Counted from the stretch's first letter, positions 1 through 15,368 are shown. The stretch: 64,000 bases of DNA from Theocolax elegans (GCA_026168455.1 CM047431.1:61710910-61774909); one strand, 5' to 3'. Notes: a model not told the origin generated them from the sequence alone. Made by a program: numbers and translations.

Positions 1-1203
1 TCATTTGTACGCGAATCGTTCGAACGTATCGATGGATATGTGTCTATAGAAAGTTCTCTCTCTCTCTCTCTCTCTTTCTGTAATGTCCAGTCTGTCGTTG
101 CGGTTGCTTATATTCCGTCATTCTTATATACACATCTATCATTCGGCCAATTCCTTCGAAGCTCGTCGCGACCAAAATATCAATACAATTTTGTTTAAAA
201 TAATATTTCAATATTTAGAATATTATTTTTTTTTCAGATAAATGTATTAAATTATTTTTAACACGCGTAAAGAAGAGTTGAGATATTGGGAAGCGGCGTG
301 TCTAAAAGAACAAGTTACGATTTTTCGATATTGTATTTTTCAATATTGTTGTTTGATTTTACTAATAATTAGCGTATATCCACAGTCTTATATTGGTAAT
401 GACGTCGCAAAAATAACTATACATATATATAGTTTGTGATAAATATTAAATCGATTAATTTTATAAGTAAACTTTATTAAATTTTCTGAAACTTGACTAG
501 ATTTTATAGAAATTTTATAGATTACAACAGTTCGTGATTTCTTTTAATTATCCATTTTACCACCCTGTGTTAAAATACTATAATTTTTCCCGATAAATTG
601 AAACTATTCTCGCGTTACCATAAACAAAAATAATGTCAACGGTAATTTCAACGCTTAAAGAAGCAAATCATCATTTTGACCATTCCTACCTTACCTCGAT
701 TGTAACTCTGCGTGTTCCGCGTTAACGCACTTGAAATCCGCGAATCGAGGAGACAAAACGTTGTTTCATTTGCTTATTATAAAAAAAAATATAAAAAAAA
801 AATGTAACTCGTTAAAATAATTATCACCATAGCACCGAATTACTAAATATCCGTACAGAGCTACACGCGTCCCTGAAAAATAAAAATGATCTCGACTGCA
901 CGAAACGACCAAGTATTTCGCGATCGACGAATCTCGACGACAAAGTCTAACGCGAGAAAAAGATCGAGGAAACGCCGGTGTAACGAAGGGGGAAAAAGCA
1001 AAAAAAACGTCGCAGCCGAGTTTTGCACTGTGTGTCTGTATATGTATATAGATCTATATATATATATATATATATATAGGCAAGCTTGCAGTAACGGAAA
1101 AGCGAGGTCGGCCGGCCGTCACGGCGCCACGCGCTAATGAATTACCTGGTCAATGGCACGAGATAGCCACGTGTATTATAAATCTATCTCTTTACATCTA
1201 TAT

Positions 1204-1234
<31 letters not shown>

Positions 1235-1833
1235 TCTGTGTATATCGAGTGGTCGAAACCTCGATTATCCCCGCAATGACAATTCTTTGAGTCTTCGATA
1301 CACTTTCTCTCCGTGTATCCGGAACTTTCTTTGTATTATATACTTTGGGTTATTTCGAAAACTCGGTCGCGGAAAATACGATTTTACTTGTACGTCTATA
1401 TAATACGCGTACAAGCGCGCGCGGTCACGTTTGAATTTTCCGCGCGATAATATATTCGAATTACGGCGTTGTAATAGTCTCGCGCGGTTTTTCGTATAGT
1501 ACGTGTAATCATCACAAAATTTGACACAAGGCAATAATAGCGTGTGTATGATACGAAGATATATTTATTTTATACATTATTACGACGTATATTGTACTTG
1601 CGCTTATCCTTTTTTTTCTCTAAATCGATAACGGTAACGAGCGAGTTCAGTTTTCGTAAGCCAGCAATATCGTGTACTGTCTCGTTTTCAATGTGTGTTT
1701 CGCTTACTCTCTTCCCATTTGAGGAGAGAAGATGATAAATAATAATTGTAGTTGTAGAAGTGACAAAAATTGTGTAACGTAACGATTAACTGCAGTGAGA
1801 AATTAATTTACGATATCGTTTGTCCACGAGCAG
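1..1833. other. AT-rich stretch without a recognised gene
   Basis: I see no exon with conserved coding features here. Small open frames (for example 886-1137 and 1206-1403) are low-complexity and run through (TA)n and (GT)n. The stretch holds a (TC)n run near 54-75, a (TA)n run near 1053-1078 and a (GT)n/(CG)n run near 1204-1234. A splice acceptor ends it at 1832-1833, so at least its right part is probably an intron of the btsz gene. Confidence 0.5.
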
Positions 1834-2237
1834 GTCCACGAAGACGAGGCCGATCTCACGCAAGAGCAGCGAGCTACGAGGAGCACCCGGGTGTACTGCT
1901 TGGACGAAGCGAGGAAGAAGTCGGTCCTCACCTCGACTACCGGCGTTTGGTTTTCATCAGCTCGGACTCCTCTTCCGGTCGGGAGGAAGACGATGCCGAC
2001 AGCAGCTGCTCGGGATCCTCGTACCTGACCGGACAGCCGCAGCCCGGGGGACACCGGACCTCCGGTGGCTGCGGCCTCGAGGACTGCGACTGGGATTACT
2101 TCGAGAGTAATTCCCTCAAGCTACCTCCGATAACACCTGTCACCGGTCACACTATCAACGTCTCTCACAATTCCGATTGGAGTTGTTGTCCTGCCAGGCC
2201 ATTAGCTGCTAATGTCTCGACGAACGCTTCTTGTCAG
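1834..2237 (+). CDS. btsz: btsz upstream exon with an apparent one-base frameshift
   Basis: The exon is bounded by CAG at 1831-1833 and CAG/GTATAA at 2237. Its first third reads well from 1834 in one frame ([20 protein letters not shown] and on to about 1953), which then stops at a TGA. The remainder reads well in the frame starting at 1836 (for example [19 protein letters not shown]), and this frame gives phase 0 at the donor. The two frames meet at a run of four T at 1951-1954. One missing T there would join them. This may be a homopolymer error in the assembly or a real lesion. Assignment to btsz rests on phase and on the acidic, Ser-rich composition shared with later exons. Confidence 0.55.
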
Positions 2238-5200
2238 GTATAACACCAATCATTCCACACCAGATTACACGCAGATAAATATGCGATTATAAATTATTGT
2301 ACTCTTTAGCAAAGGTGGGATTACAATTACTGTAATGTACGGTTAAATATCGAATACATATGTACTGATTTTGCTCCAACTTTTATGTTACCATATCCAA
2401 ATTTCACTATGTACTATTACATTTTCTAATTATGACAGTTTGTCCCACCTTTTTTAAAGAGTATAGTAATTTTTAATCGCATATTTTTCTTTGTGCAGGG
2501 ATCTACAACTAGTGTTTCGACGGGATTTCACACAGTTACATTCGTACCGACCGAGTCAATGGAGAAGAAAATACTGTTGTAACTAAATGAATACGGTAAA
2601 TTATGGACAAACCAAGACATTCATTATTATTCATTTGAGTAATATCTAGCGCCTGAGCTACATTTCAATAGAAAAATATTAATCCACTCGACTCATAAGA
2701 ACACTGAAGGAAGCGAAATTTCGCGATCAATGAATATTTTTTAACTGTTAATACATCACGTATATGGCTCCCACTAAAGGAAAATAAATACATAAGTGAC
2801 TTTATTCTTAACAAACATTCAATTGTCGCAAATATTCACTTCTCTCGGTGGAGGTGGCATACCTGATTCTTACCGACCAAATAAAATAAGTTAATTAAAT
2901 ACGGACAGCTACTAAATAAATTAATAATTTATCGTTTTATATAATTTTAAAAGTATAAACATAATGTATATGTTTTCCGTATAAAATTTTGTGAAGGTAT
3001 CTTGTATTTACTAGTATTTCTATATTTATTTAACTTTTCCAGAAAATAGTTAATTTTTTTTAATAAATGTAATTTTTAAGTTATTTTGCACGGTCGGTAA
3101 CAATTAATAGTGCCATTTCGTTAATTTTCTTTCAACCGTAGAATAAAAAATTAATCCTATGAAATTATCGATTTTTCGTTTTATAAAGTAAATTATTATT
3201 GAATCTCAATTTTATAATTGGCCCTGCATGCTATGTAATACATAGGTTGTTGGTACGTAGGTAAATTTTGAAAATTATACGTATTCGTCGAAAAAAGGTA
3301 GAAAATTGTATTGTCGGTGTACAGCATCCTTTTATGGGTGATATTTCATTCCGCAGTCATATTTTAATAAATTATTATTTAAATAAATAAATAAATTAAT
3401 AATAAATAAATTACTCAAATGAATAATAACGATGTATTGGTTTTACCTCATTTACCATACTTATTTAGTTAGTATATTTTTTCCGTTGTTTAACTCTAAT
3501 GTCATTTATATAGAGAGGCTCCACCCTTATGGGTCACGGATTTCGTTGCAACTTTGGAACATACTTGCAAAATAATTAAACACGATTTTAGTATTAAATT
3601 TTATGGATTTTGAAGGCACGTCTAGATTTTATTTCATCGATAATACTTTAGACGAAATTGAGATATTTGTTTACTACACTTTTTATTTTAAATTGTATCT
3701 ACTTGGTCTAAGTTTTTTGCTAGATTTGAATTTCAGTGTTTATCTCTGATTCTGCGATATCAGCAATTAAATTAAAGCATATTTTCTATTCACAATTTTT
3801 GATTGACTGTATGTAACGTTTGTCGAACATCTTGTGAGATATACGAATCATTTCATATTTATATACCAGAAAACAGTTTCCATAATTACAACGAAATCCG
3901 TCACAGAGTTTGAAATCCCTCCTTGTCAGTTGATAATAATTTAGAGTGGCACCTCCGCAGATGTGATAAATGAATTACGGGGATTTATCTTAACAAACCT
4001 GAAAACATTTAACAATTATGAAACTAAAAATCCGAAAAAATGCATACATTAAGCCTGCATGATGTAGAAAAAGTTGATGTAGCAATTTTTTTGAATAATT
4101 CATTAATTTATAATTAAAAATTAAAATCATTTTTCATCGGTAATGATTAGCTGTAAAATTGATCATTACCTGCATAAAATTCACACTTGATCTTCAAAGT
4201 AAATAGAAGAACGTTCCAGAGTTCTTTTTATTAAAAAGGATATCCTGTTATTTAAAAAATTAGTATTTAAAAAATAAATAGATATTCCAATTTTTTTGAT
4301 TAACATCTTTATGGCAAACTCGTTATATTACCATTCGAGTCATTTACCGACTGAGAAGCACTATTTTTACAATAACTAATATTTTAAATCAAAATTTAAA
4401 CAAAGATTGGTCTTTGCTAAGTTGTAATCTAAGATTGTGCAAAGTTTCAAGGCAAATAATATACTAATAAACTAAAGTAATGGTCTAAAAAATTTTTTAA
4501 TCTCAGTAAAGAACAATTAAGATGTTTAAATGAATTAATCTCGTTAGTTAATAATGTACCATTTTTATTGAAACTATGCGTAATTACAGATAGCATCATA
4601 ACAAAAGGTATACTCGTGGTATTATTTAAATTAGATCATAAACTTATAATTTTTATAAAAACAGTATCTCTTTTTTTTGACATAGGTACCTTTAAAAGTC
4701 TGACGTACATTCGTGAATACACGTATACTGTTGCAATACATTTTTAAGTAACTCGGAAAGTAATATTGTTTACGTCCAATTGGTAATAAAAGTACTATTC
4801 AATTCTTTATACACGACGTGGATGTTTCTGAAAGTGTAATAAAAAATACATAAAAAATTGTTTAGTAAAATGAAATGTAAATGTATAACGTTGAACAATT
4901 CTAAAAAAGAAACACCTGCATTATCGAGGATCGGTAAATAATGTTCTTAAAACAAGAAAATATTAAGTAACAAAAGTATAAATATAATACCGATTACTCA
5001 GACATTTAATAAGTAATTTCCTGTTATTGTTTAAAGAAAACTAAAAAGTACGATGTAAAAAGTTTAGTAAATTCAATATAATGTTTATTGAAACGAACAA
5101 AATTAAAGTTGGAAATAAAAATATCGTATTTGGCAACTACTAAATATTTATTATTTTCCAATATATATTTGTTAACAACAACTTACTTTATTTATTTATT

Positions 5201-8200
5201 TACTTATATTTACTTATTTATTCGAATTCCCGGATTGCATTTTATTAAAAGACTACAACGATTAATAACAGTGTGAGGTGGGCGCACAATATGATAAATT
5301 CATTCATAGCAAAACAGTTCTTCTTTAATATTATTATTTAAGGAAGAGATTGACATATCGTACCAAATTACTAATAGTACCAAACTAGTTAATTAATAAT
5401 TTGATTGAATTCACTAAATTCTTCTTTTCAGAGTATGTATTTATTTCGAGATTTATTCCTGGATATATAAATCTACATGGATAATGTATATTGTTTGCGC
5501 AGACTTGCGGTGGCTCGAGAAACGCAAAGGTGTTGCCGGTACCAGTGCCGATTCCAGTGCCCGTGCCTTATCCTGTCCCGATACCAGCTTCGCTCTGGAC
5601 GGGCGAATTCCCAGCCGGTTCGATGATAAGCCGGGACGCCGCGAGGCTCGAGCAAAGTTTGCCCTTGAGCTTGCGTGGCTGCGATCCTTCGGCCGCCGCA
5701 GGTTCTTGGTTCTCTTGGAATCCAAGATTCGATCCCTCCACTTTTCTACAATTTTCTCAGGGTCACGTGTTCCAGCAGCGAGAGCTCTCGACTACCAACG
5801 ACGCCTATCGTCACCTACAGCCGGTTCGTTCGCTAATATTTATTTTCTAATATTTTCCTAAACTTGTTGGTGTTACCGACGGTCTCGACGAGGACCTACG
5901 TTACCGACTGCTTCTTTAACGTGTTATCGTTTTTCACGCAAACGGACAAAATTCGTAGTAAATATTACCATGTTGTATTGAGTAATCGAGAAACCGGCTT
6001 GACATTTATCAAAAATAACTATGTTATACAAGAATTTCTTAATTATTACTAAAAAATTTGTTACAATTTCTCAAAAGTTGTTGTAATGTATCAGAGAATA
6101 AGAATGATTCGATATGCAGAGAAGAAACTACTGTCAAAAATGACACAAAAAGTATCATGTAATTGTTTAGTAGAATTTATTGTAATTTTTGCGAAACAGT
6201 CATTCTATCAAGTTTGTATATCTCGGTTACTCAATGACTTAGTATATAGTAAAACTTATAAAAAAATTTTTTTCCGCGTATCGAATCATCCTTATTCTCG
6301 ATGTTTTACATCATTGTCATTTAGATTTGAATTTTTATTTCATTCTTAATTTCAATTTCGTAATTTAATTTCTTTTGGATATAATACATTCAGCTGTGCG
6401 AGATCAAAATGAAATAATTTTTTAATATTAATTCGAGAAAAAAGTAAAAACATAGTAGACGTAATGTAAATAAGCTTGATAAAATAACATTGACCATATT
6501 ATCAAAATGAATAATAACGTAGTGTAAATTAAGAAAAAAATAATTGTAGTTTACCGAGATAATTTAATCCCGTGCAAGACCGTTGCTCGTGCATAATTTT
6601 TTTTCTTATTACCGTTTTAACTGGAAACTGGAAAGCTCATCGTTCATAAGCGATCGTAATCTTATATACGTATATCTCAATCATTACAATTTACATCTAA
6701 ATAGTGTATTTATTGAATTTTCGTATCTACATACAATAATGCTCACGATGAATAAGGTAAATTCAGATCGAGAATTCAATGAATATACCGTTTACTCGAT
6801 AATCATAGATATACTAGTCGTAGTAATTTCCGCGTAATAGTTATACGATCGGTAGTCGGGCGCAATAGGTAAAATTGACCGATCGGCGTATTTAACAAAC
6901 AGGAAAAATCGGAAGAAAAATCGAAGCCGGAGGCAGAGCCAACCGAGACGGTCCCGGAAGAAGGGAAGGAGGAGCCCGAACCCGTGCACCCGGAACCGAG
7001 GATGTTCCGTCACTCCCAGGAGCAGGACTCGTCCGGCCGATCCTCGGCCGACAGCAGCGAGCTCGAGGAGTCCCACCGATTCTCCCGGGTCCTCGTGGTG
7101 AACGACGACTCGCTGACCAGCGACATCGAGGACTCGGACGAGTCCCATCCGAAGAGCGGGCACCAGGAGCCGGTGGTGTTGCGTCGAATTCGCGTGCTCG
7201 AGGAGGACGCCGAGCTCGAGGTGCCCAGGAGCCCGGAAGACCCGAGCGAGGACGAGCCCGAGGAACCCGAGGAGCCCGACCCCGAGGGACGGGACGTCGA
7301 GGACCCAGTCCTCCTCAAGTCCGTGCGGTCGATCGATCCGGACGGCTCGTGGGACTCGGCCGTGATGCCCGAGCCCGACTCGCTCGAGGTGAGCGCGCAC
7401 GACTCGTCGGTGGCGGGGGGAGACACCGAGCCCGAGCCCGAGCCAGAGCCAGAGCCGGAGCTCGCGCCGCCTAGTCCGCCGCGGCCGCGCGTCAGTCGCG
7501 CCGAGGAGGAGCTCAGCGCCGCGTTGATGGCCAAGTCCCGCAAGAAATGGCAGATACCCGCGAGCTTCGACATCAAGGGTATACCGAGCACTCACTTCAT
7601 GCCTCCGGAGAGGCGGAAGGAGGCCGGTCCGAACCCCCTGTTCACCGCTGCCCAAGAGGTGGCCGTCGACGACGTCCTCCACTCGGGTGTCGAGCCCGAG
7701 GAGAGCGAGGAGGACCGAGAAGAGGAACGAGAAGAGGAGCCCGAGGGACGACGCGACTGGCAGGCAAGCAACAAGTACCGCAGCCTCGTCATGATCACTC
7801 AAGCGGCTTACCACCCGGTCAACGTCGTCGCCTCCGATACCACCACGGTCGTTCAGCCCAGGAACAACAACCAGCAACACCTCCAGGATTCCTTTGCCGA
7901 TGCCGCAAGGTAAATCTTGCCTTGTTGGTGAAAGTGCCAGTGTCGAGTGCGCTCCCTCTCTCTCTCTCTCTCTCTCTTGCTCTATTGCTCTCTCCCACTC
8001 CCGCTCTTACACCTCGACGTGTCCTGCTGCTCCGATCCCTCTCTTTCTACCTGAGCGTGCGTGTGCGGTGTGCGACTGTGTGAGTTACCGTCGTTTGTGC
8101 CTTTCTTACACGCCGGACTTTTTCTTCCTCTTTTTTTTTCTCTGCTACTCCTAAGTTTATATTCGTCGGCGCGTCTTGCGCGCGCCGTGTTGTTATTCTT

Positions 8201-11200
8201 TAACGAATTCAAATACGTTGCCGTACATGCGCGTTTGATAATTATGCAACGAGATACACAGTGATTGTTTGGTGGTTCACAAATATATGATTGCGCAGGT
8301 GCTCTTGTGTAAATGTTTAACGTTTCTTCCTTTTCTTCTTTTTCTTTTCGCTATAACACACGAGCGGTCTCTTTCGTGGTTCGTCTCCGACCATTCCGAA
8401 ACAACGGATTTTTTCCGTTCAATAATATTTTTAAATGTCAAAGTGATGTTATATCGGTGCATTCTACAAACAAGTGTAATTTAAACATTCAAATAACGTT
8501 TTCACGGTGACGCATTAATTATTTTCTTATTTATTTATTTAAATATACATTTGTTGCAAAGTTAAACTGTGATACATATATACGTAACGTTGAATAATGC
8601 TAATGTTGATAACTAATTAAAATTGTTTCTTTTAGCGAAAAGTTCAACAAGCTAATTTCATGACAGGTGTTACGCAAAATTCTAGCATACATTATTCTTT
8701 TTTAAAAAGAAAAAAAAATAACCCACCTTGAGTTTAAAAAGTATATTTAATTTTGGAGTAGATAAACTCCTTTCTCATTTACATAATAATGTAAAATTTT
8801 AAATAAAATTTCATCTGTTTGTGACTCATGCATGACTCATACCATGCTTTACCCGTTAATTCAGGTTTATTTTATGTCAAGTTTTGAGGTTTGTCTACTG
8901 TTAGAAATTAAATTTTATTACAAAAATCACTAGTATTGAAATTAGTATGCACATTAAACAAAAAATTAACTATTTTTTTTCACACAAATAAATTAATTTT
9001 ATATTGCTGTTTTAAAGCAATTATCGCATTATTAAGGAACAAGTATTTATACTTAAATTGAGAATACTTATTAAAATCGAGAATAATTTTCATAAAGTGA
9101 AATTATTGATAAAGTGAAAGTTGAGTTTATCATTTGACCGGGTATCTTTGCTTTTATTTTGGCGCAATAAAGCATTTATTTGTGGAGATTGAGAAGTGTT
9201 TTACTTAAAAAATAATTATTATTTATTACCATCTTAGTTTCATATACTTCATTCTATCAGTGTATTATTGCGTTAAAATTTTTTATAGTGAATACAATAA
9301 AATATTTTATTGAATAGTTCTAGTTAATTATTTTAAACAAATATTTGTTTACGATTATTCGTCAAACTTTTAATGGAAATTTAGTAAATGTTTTATATCA
9401 TGGTATAAAATAATAGAAAATTTCTAAATATTTGTATATAAAAAAATGAAAATTAACATTGACAAGTTTTGATTGTAGGCGTAACCAGAACCTCCCTAAA
9501 AAGCCAGTCCCTTGCAAACGAATCAATCCAGAAGCAGAAGTAGACAGCGGACTGAGCGTAGGAAGTGCGAGTGAAAGCGACGACGTACAAAATTCAACGA
9601 AGCAGCCACCGGTTGAGATACCACCAGAGATTTACGAGCCACCAACTAAAAAAGGTCCATTGATCTTAGAAGAAGGACTCGCCGACGACGATTCCTGGGT
9701 GGAAGAGATTTCTCACGATGAGGACGAACAAAGTGTAACCACTGCGACCGAGGAGAGCTCCGAAGATGAAGCCGCGAACGACAGAGAGGAGGAGCTGAGG
9801 GGATACCATCGACAAGCGATCGATTTTACGTTACACACTATCGTCGAAGAATCCTGTGAGGAAAGCGAGAGCGAGCACGCCAACGCAAGTTGGAGACGAA
9901 GATTAGCTTCCGCTCCGGATCTAGACAAATATTACTTTTTCGGATTAGGCGCGGACGCGACCAATGGATCCAGGGAGGTCGACAGTTTATCCGAGAGCTC
10001 CTCAGTATTCTCGGAAGGCCTCGATTCTCTCGCTCGAGAGGAAGAGAAAAATCCTAGCCAAGAGAAAACCGAGTACGGACGGGTGGAAAAGTATTTCCTC
10101 GCAGAGTTTCTGGGTCTCGAGCAGGACAGGCGAGACTCCGATGGATCTGTGGGCAGTGATTCCGAGGGTAGACCCAGCCCCGAAGCACAGAGGAGAAAAC
10201 GACTAGTTCGAGCGCGTGGCACCGGAAGATCTCACAGCTCCTCGTTGGACAACCTCCTGGCTCTCTCCAACTCGCTGCAGGAGGGTAGTCCGGGAACCGA
10301 TGGTCAGGAGTCGCAGTCCGAAGGCTCGTCGACGGAAACTGACGGTGCCGAAGAGAATCCAGCTGCGTTTGGTACCGATGGCCAATTCGACACGGTCAAA
10401 CGGAAAAAGAAGAAGCTAAGGAATCCCGGTGCTCAGAGCCCACGTGTCACCGAGGATCGCAACAAAACGCCGGAGCCTACGGAAGAACTTGATCCGGACA
10501 TCGCTGGAAACTCCGAGGAAGACGGAGCTAAGACCCCACAGCCGGAAATGGAACCAAATCCACAAGAAGAAAGAGCGAAACAGCAGTCGAGAGATTCCGG
10601 TTTCGTAGGTAGCTGCGACGATCTGCTTCAAACACCAAGGAGCCAAGTCGAGAGACCCGCTACACCACCGGAGGAACCCAAGGAACGACCACCCAGCAAC
10701 ATCCACGAGCGAATCCTCGAAAGCCAAAGATTGAGGGATCGATTGACCGGTAGTGGATCACTCTCTCGCAAGGACAGCTTCAACAATTGGTCGAGCGACG
10801 AGGAAACGAATCTCATGATGTCGAAGATGCGGCAATTCTTCAAGACGATGGTAGCCACTCAAGGAACCGCCTCGCCCGTACCCAGTCCCAGAGTATCGAG
10901 AGCCCGAAATTTCGCACAGAGGACGAAACCACCGCAATTGGTCTATTTCGAGAACGAGCTGACGAGACTGATGAAGACTGTGCCTGGAATTCGGGACGAG
11001 CAAGTCCGAGAGATCGTCGAGTATCTCAGCTCCGAGGATACTTGGTCGGATTCTTACGATAGCTCGGACTACACGAGCTCAGATCTCGAAGGCCCGAACG
11101 CCGGTGGTCGAAGATCGGCGCTACAAGAACAAATATCTCAAAGCTGCCAGCAAATAATCAGTAAATTCGACGCTAAGGAAGAACATCCGGAGCCACAGCA

Positions 11201-14200
11201 GCCTTGCTTGGGTAGGGACACTGCATTCGTCTATCAGAAGCTCGTTCAAAGTTTTACGAAAATGGCGGGTAACGATAATGTGGCGAGCGACGCAAGCTCG
11301 ACACCTCATAGTAGTCCGCCGTTGATCGCTAAGGTGATGCATCACATCGGTAGTAGATTGGTTGCCTTGATGCACGAGGTATCCGAAAGCAACTCGACCG
11401 GAGGACACTCGCATGCCTCTCAAGGTTGGAGGAGGTATCCGCACCATCGGACTCCCTCGTCCGCTTCCACCACTGAAGACGACGAGTCGACTTCTGATTC
11501 AGCTAGTGCGCCAACGGTCAGTTCTTCCATATTATTTATTTATTTACTATTCGTAATTTAAAGAAAATTAACCCAGATATTAGAAATATGACTCTTCCAT
11601 CTATAAGCGTATATCACGAGACGACACTTCGGTATGGAAAAATATATAGAAACGATAGGGAAATCTTGGTTTTTATTAATTCTTAACAAATCAAACTAAA
11701 TCAACTCTTTTAAGTTTTATTGTATAACTATAAATTTACGAATTATACATACATACTGCACCAAACCTTTCTGCACTAGATTTGCATCAAGTAATTGCAA
11801 AATGCAAAAATGTATGTAGTTATAGAAATCGTTATAAATTGTTACTTGTTACAGATAATCATGTTTCTTATTTGCAACTTCATTAATTTCGTCATAATTA
11901 TCATTTACCGTGAACGAATTAATCCACAATTAGTAAATTTATAGTTACAATAAAACTTGGGAGGAGTTGATTGAGCAAATTCGATTTGTTAAGAATTAAT
12001 AAAAAAAAGAAATCATATCTGCATATTATGGGAGAGTCATATTCCGAATATCAAACTGCTTCAATTATTTATACACGATTTACAAGTCAAAAAAATAAAA
12101 TATACAAACATTTATAATTATACAAACGATAACTTAGTTAAGTAAAATAATAAAAATCTAAATTCTTACATTCACGATTTAATTAATATCTAGCTACTAG
12201 TTTTCTTTTTCATTTAATTTATTAAACACTAAGCAAGTGGGTATGCACATTCTAGTTGAATAAATTAAATGGACACTCCCCTTAAGCGACTTTCTATACG
12301 TTCAAAGAATCGAAGGAAATTTAAATGAGCATTGTGGATCAAATAGTTTCAAATAAACAATTATTTAAATCAAGAGACTTCATTATTCCAAATAGATTCT
12401 ATGTTCTTTTCTTTTTCATTCGTTTTTTTCTATTATAAGAAATCCATGATACAAGAAAGTTAAATATGAATAACACAATAATCATAATGCAATAGTCTTA
12501 TATGTATTCAAAATACTAATGAACTTCGTCTACAATAAAATATGTTTTACCTTGAATATTAAAACACGTTATAAATGATACGTTGACCTTGTTTATCAAA
12601 AATAATGTGAACGTCAACGAGATTCTTTTTTCAATTGTTAGGCAATTGACGTCCGAGGACCGAATTTGGACATCGTAAGATAACTATGAATTTCAAACAT
12701 ACAAATTTGAAATTAAAAATTAAAGGATAGTGGAGACCTATCTGGCCCTCAAGAAATTAATACTTTATGCTTAAACCCTTTTGCGCACGTTTTTATGAGA
12801 AAAGTTAAACTTTTCACTTGGATTGTTGATAACAAATAATCCATGAAATATTGTTGTTATAAAATTTATCTCACAGATAAAGTATAATATCTAGATTTAC
12901 AAATGGATTATTTCATGGAAAAAACTTCAAAACTACAATTTAGGCAGCACATCGTGAAATAAAGGGTTAATTTTTAAATTACGATGAAGAGTGAAAGACA
13001 AGATTTATCATTATATAAACATTATTTTTTGTTCGAGTTTGGTTACCTAAGCAATACATGTCGTTAAAAACTAAAGGTTGATAGATTCGTTATGTTTCGA
13101 ATTGTTACAGCATCTGCCACGATCGAAGTCTCACGACCCTCTGCTCTTAATCAACGGACACGCCGGAGCAGCGAGTATGCCACCAGAAGCCGAGGAACGC
13201 GAAGCCAGCGACTACGAACGATTTTCGTGGCGAGGAAGCTTCGAGTCCGCGTTAATGGCTGCCGATTCTCGAACGAAATTAAGTTTACTCGCGTGCTCGG
13301 GGGACGTGAGCGCCACGGCCATGGCAGCCAAGCGACGAAGCGCCGGTGACTTGCTCTTCAATCCCAAGAGTTTCTCGAGGGAGCAGCTGGACAGGGTTCG
13401 AAGTTGCGGTTCGATCGGCGGTACCGTTGGAGCTGGTCCCGCTGCCGCTGGATCGATCGAGGAGAAGATCTGGAGCAACCGAAGAAGATCGTCGGTTCCC
13501 GACGCCAATACAAGAGGAGAATCCGGTAAGTCATCCCTTTCCATCGTGGACACATCCACTTGAGGTAGCGGCAAAATTATCACGGAATATTTCAATATTC
13601 GACAGGTGCGTCCGCGGGTGACGAAGATACCGAAGACGAGGAGAACGAAGAACTCGAATACCCGGGTGATCCGCGCGCCACAACGTTACCTCGTGGACAA
13701 GCGATCACGTGCGGTGCTACGAGCGCGAGTAACTCGCTACCACGTCAAAGCGGTTCCTCGGGTTCGATGCACAAGGCTCATAGCGTTTATCACTTCCTAC
13801 CTCAGCACAGCGCGGTCAAGTCAGCCAGGTATAGACCTCCGGGTTTCACTCGAACCGGTCCCACGGGACTCCAACCGACTGGGCCCAAACGAGCTTTCAG
13901 CGCACCGGGATTGCAGATACAGTCGCGCACCAGGAGGCAACAATCGATCAATCAAGCCAACCTCTCCACTAGTGCATCTGGCTCTGCTGGTGAGTATTTA
14001 CTTTTTTCCTCAATTTTTTCCTCTTTTTCCTATGTTCACTAAGCAACGAAAAATAATATTTTTTAAGATGCTTCTTCCGTTATTGTTGTACGTTTTAGAA
14101 CATACTGCGAAAATTCTTGTGCTTCTAAGAATATTAATTAAAATCTCAAGTACATTGAAAAAAAATATTCGATTGGTACCATCGTAATAACTGAACTTAA

Positions 14201-15368
14201 CTTCAACGAATATTCGTTCCTAAAATTGTTCGATTATACTAACTAAAAGTACCCGATTTTTCGTTGAGCGCGCTCTTTCGAATAAAATTCATTTGGGAAA
14301 GGTTATCGACCCCGAAGGAAAACATTGCTATCGCCGTAACAAATAATCCACGTCAGTTTTTCCAAGTGTACCGAGTGACACGCGACGCTTTACACCGAAT
14401 TCGTACCGTTAAGAAAAGTATTATCTCCTTTTTTCCGGTTGCATTTTTTTTCTCTTTTTATATTGCATCTTCGATGCCGCTGGTTAGTTTGTGTGTATAT
14501 ATTTCCGTCCTAATTGCCGATTAGCTTAGCTTTCGATTGCAACAATCGAACGATAATACCCGGTAATCAATCGAGCAATTTTAAATTACGTATATAATTT
14601 TGATTCCAGTCCTCGATATATATACACATGCATACCGATATTTATAACCGTCGTCGATTCTATAACCGATATCCCGTTTATAATTAACGACCACTGCGCG
14701 GTTATTTGAGAAAAAAATCATTCAATAATTGTAAATTATTTGATTTCATGTATTGAAAATTAATCAATCTAATTTACTTTATTATGCAATGTAAAACGAA
14801 TACTTGTATACGTTCGCATATATATATACCCTTGTTACAGATAAATAAATAATTATCTTGAGGGAGCCTTTATATGTTATGAGTTATTCGATTACTCCTC
14901 CTAATTTTAGGCGTTTTTTTTTCTTTTCTAAACGATAAAACTTGGTTCTTCTTGGGATGCGTGCGAACCGAACGATTCGCGAATTTTCCCTCGTCGATTA
15001 TACTAAATAATCAGAGCGTATTACATTACGTAATATCGGTAAGGAAAAAAAAAATATATATATATATAAATTTATTGCATTCTTAAGGTAGATAATTCCA
15101 CCAAAGTCATTCCCCGTTTCGTTTGAATCTATCGTTACGAACAAAAGTTGCGATTAATCCACGATCTTTCCGAAGACACAAAATGACAAATGGATGAAAA
15201 ATAAAGAAATATACGGAATATATATGGAGGAACGCAGGATTTGTACGTAACGAGTGATCAATCGGTGTATATATAGGTGGCACAGTCCGATATATAGGTA
15301 GATACCCACGCGTGTCACGGAACACGATCGTGGGCGCGAAAAACGTAGCTCGATTTTTCTCAAGACCC

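Noticed and set aside
886..1137. 83-codon frame starting MISTARNDQVF
   Set aside because: It runs into a (TA)n repeat coding Tyr-Ile and ends in low-complexity Arg-rich sequence. No homology or splice support.
6792..7880. 362-codon minus-strand open frame
   Set aside because: It lies opposite the GC-rich acidic btsz exon; GAG/CTC-type codons leave the opposite strand open. It is Leu/Arg/Gly-rich with no domain.
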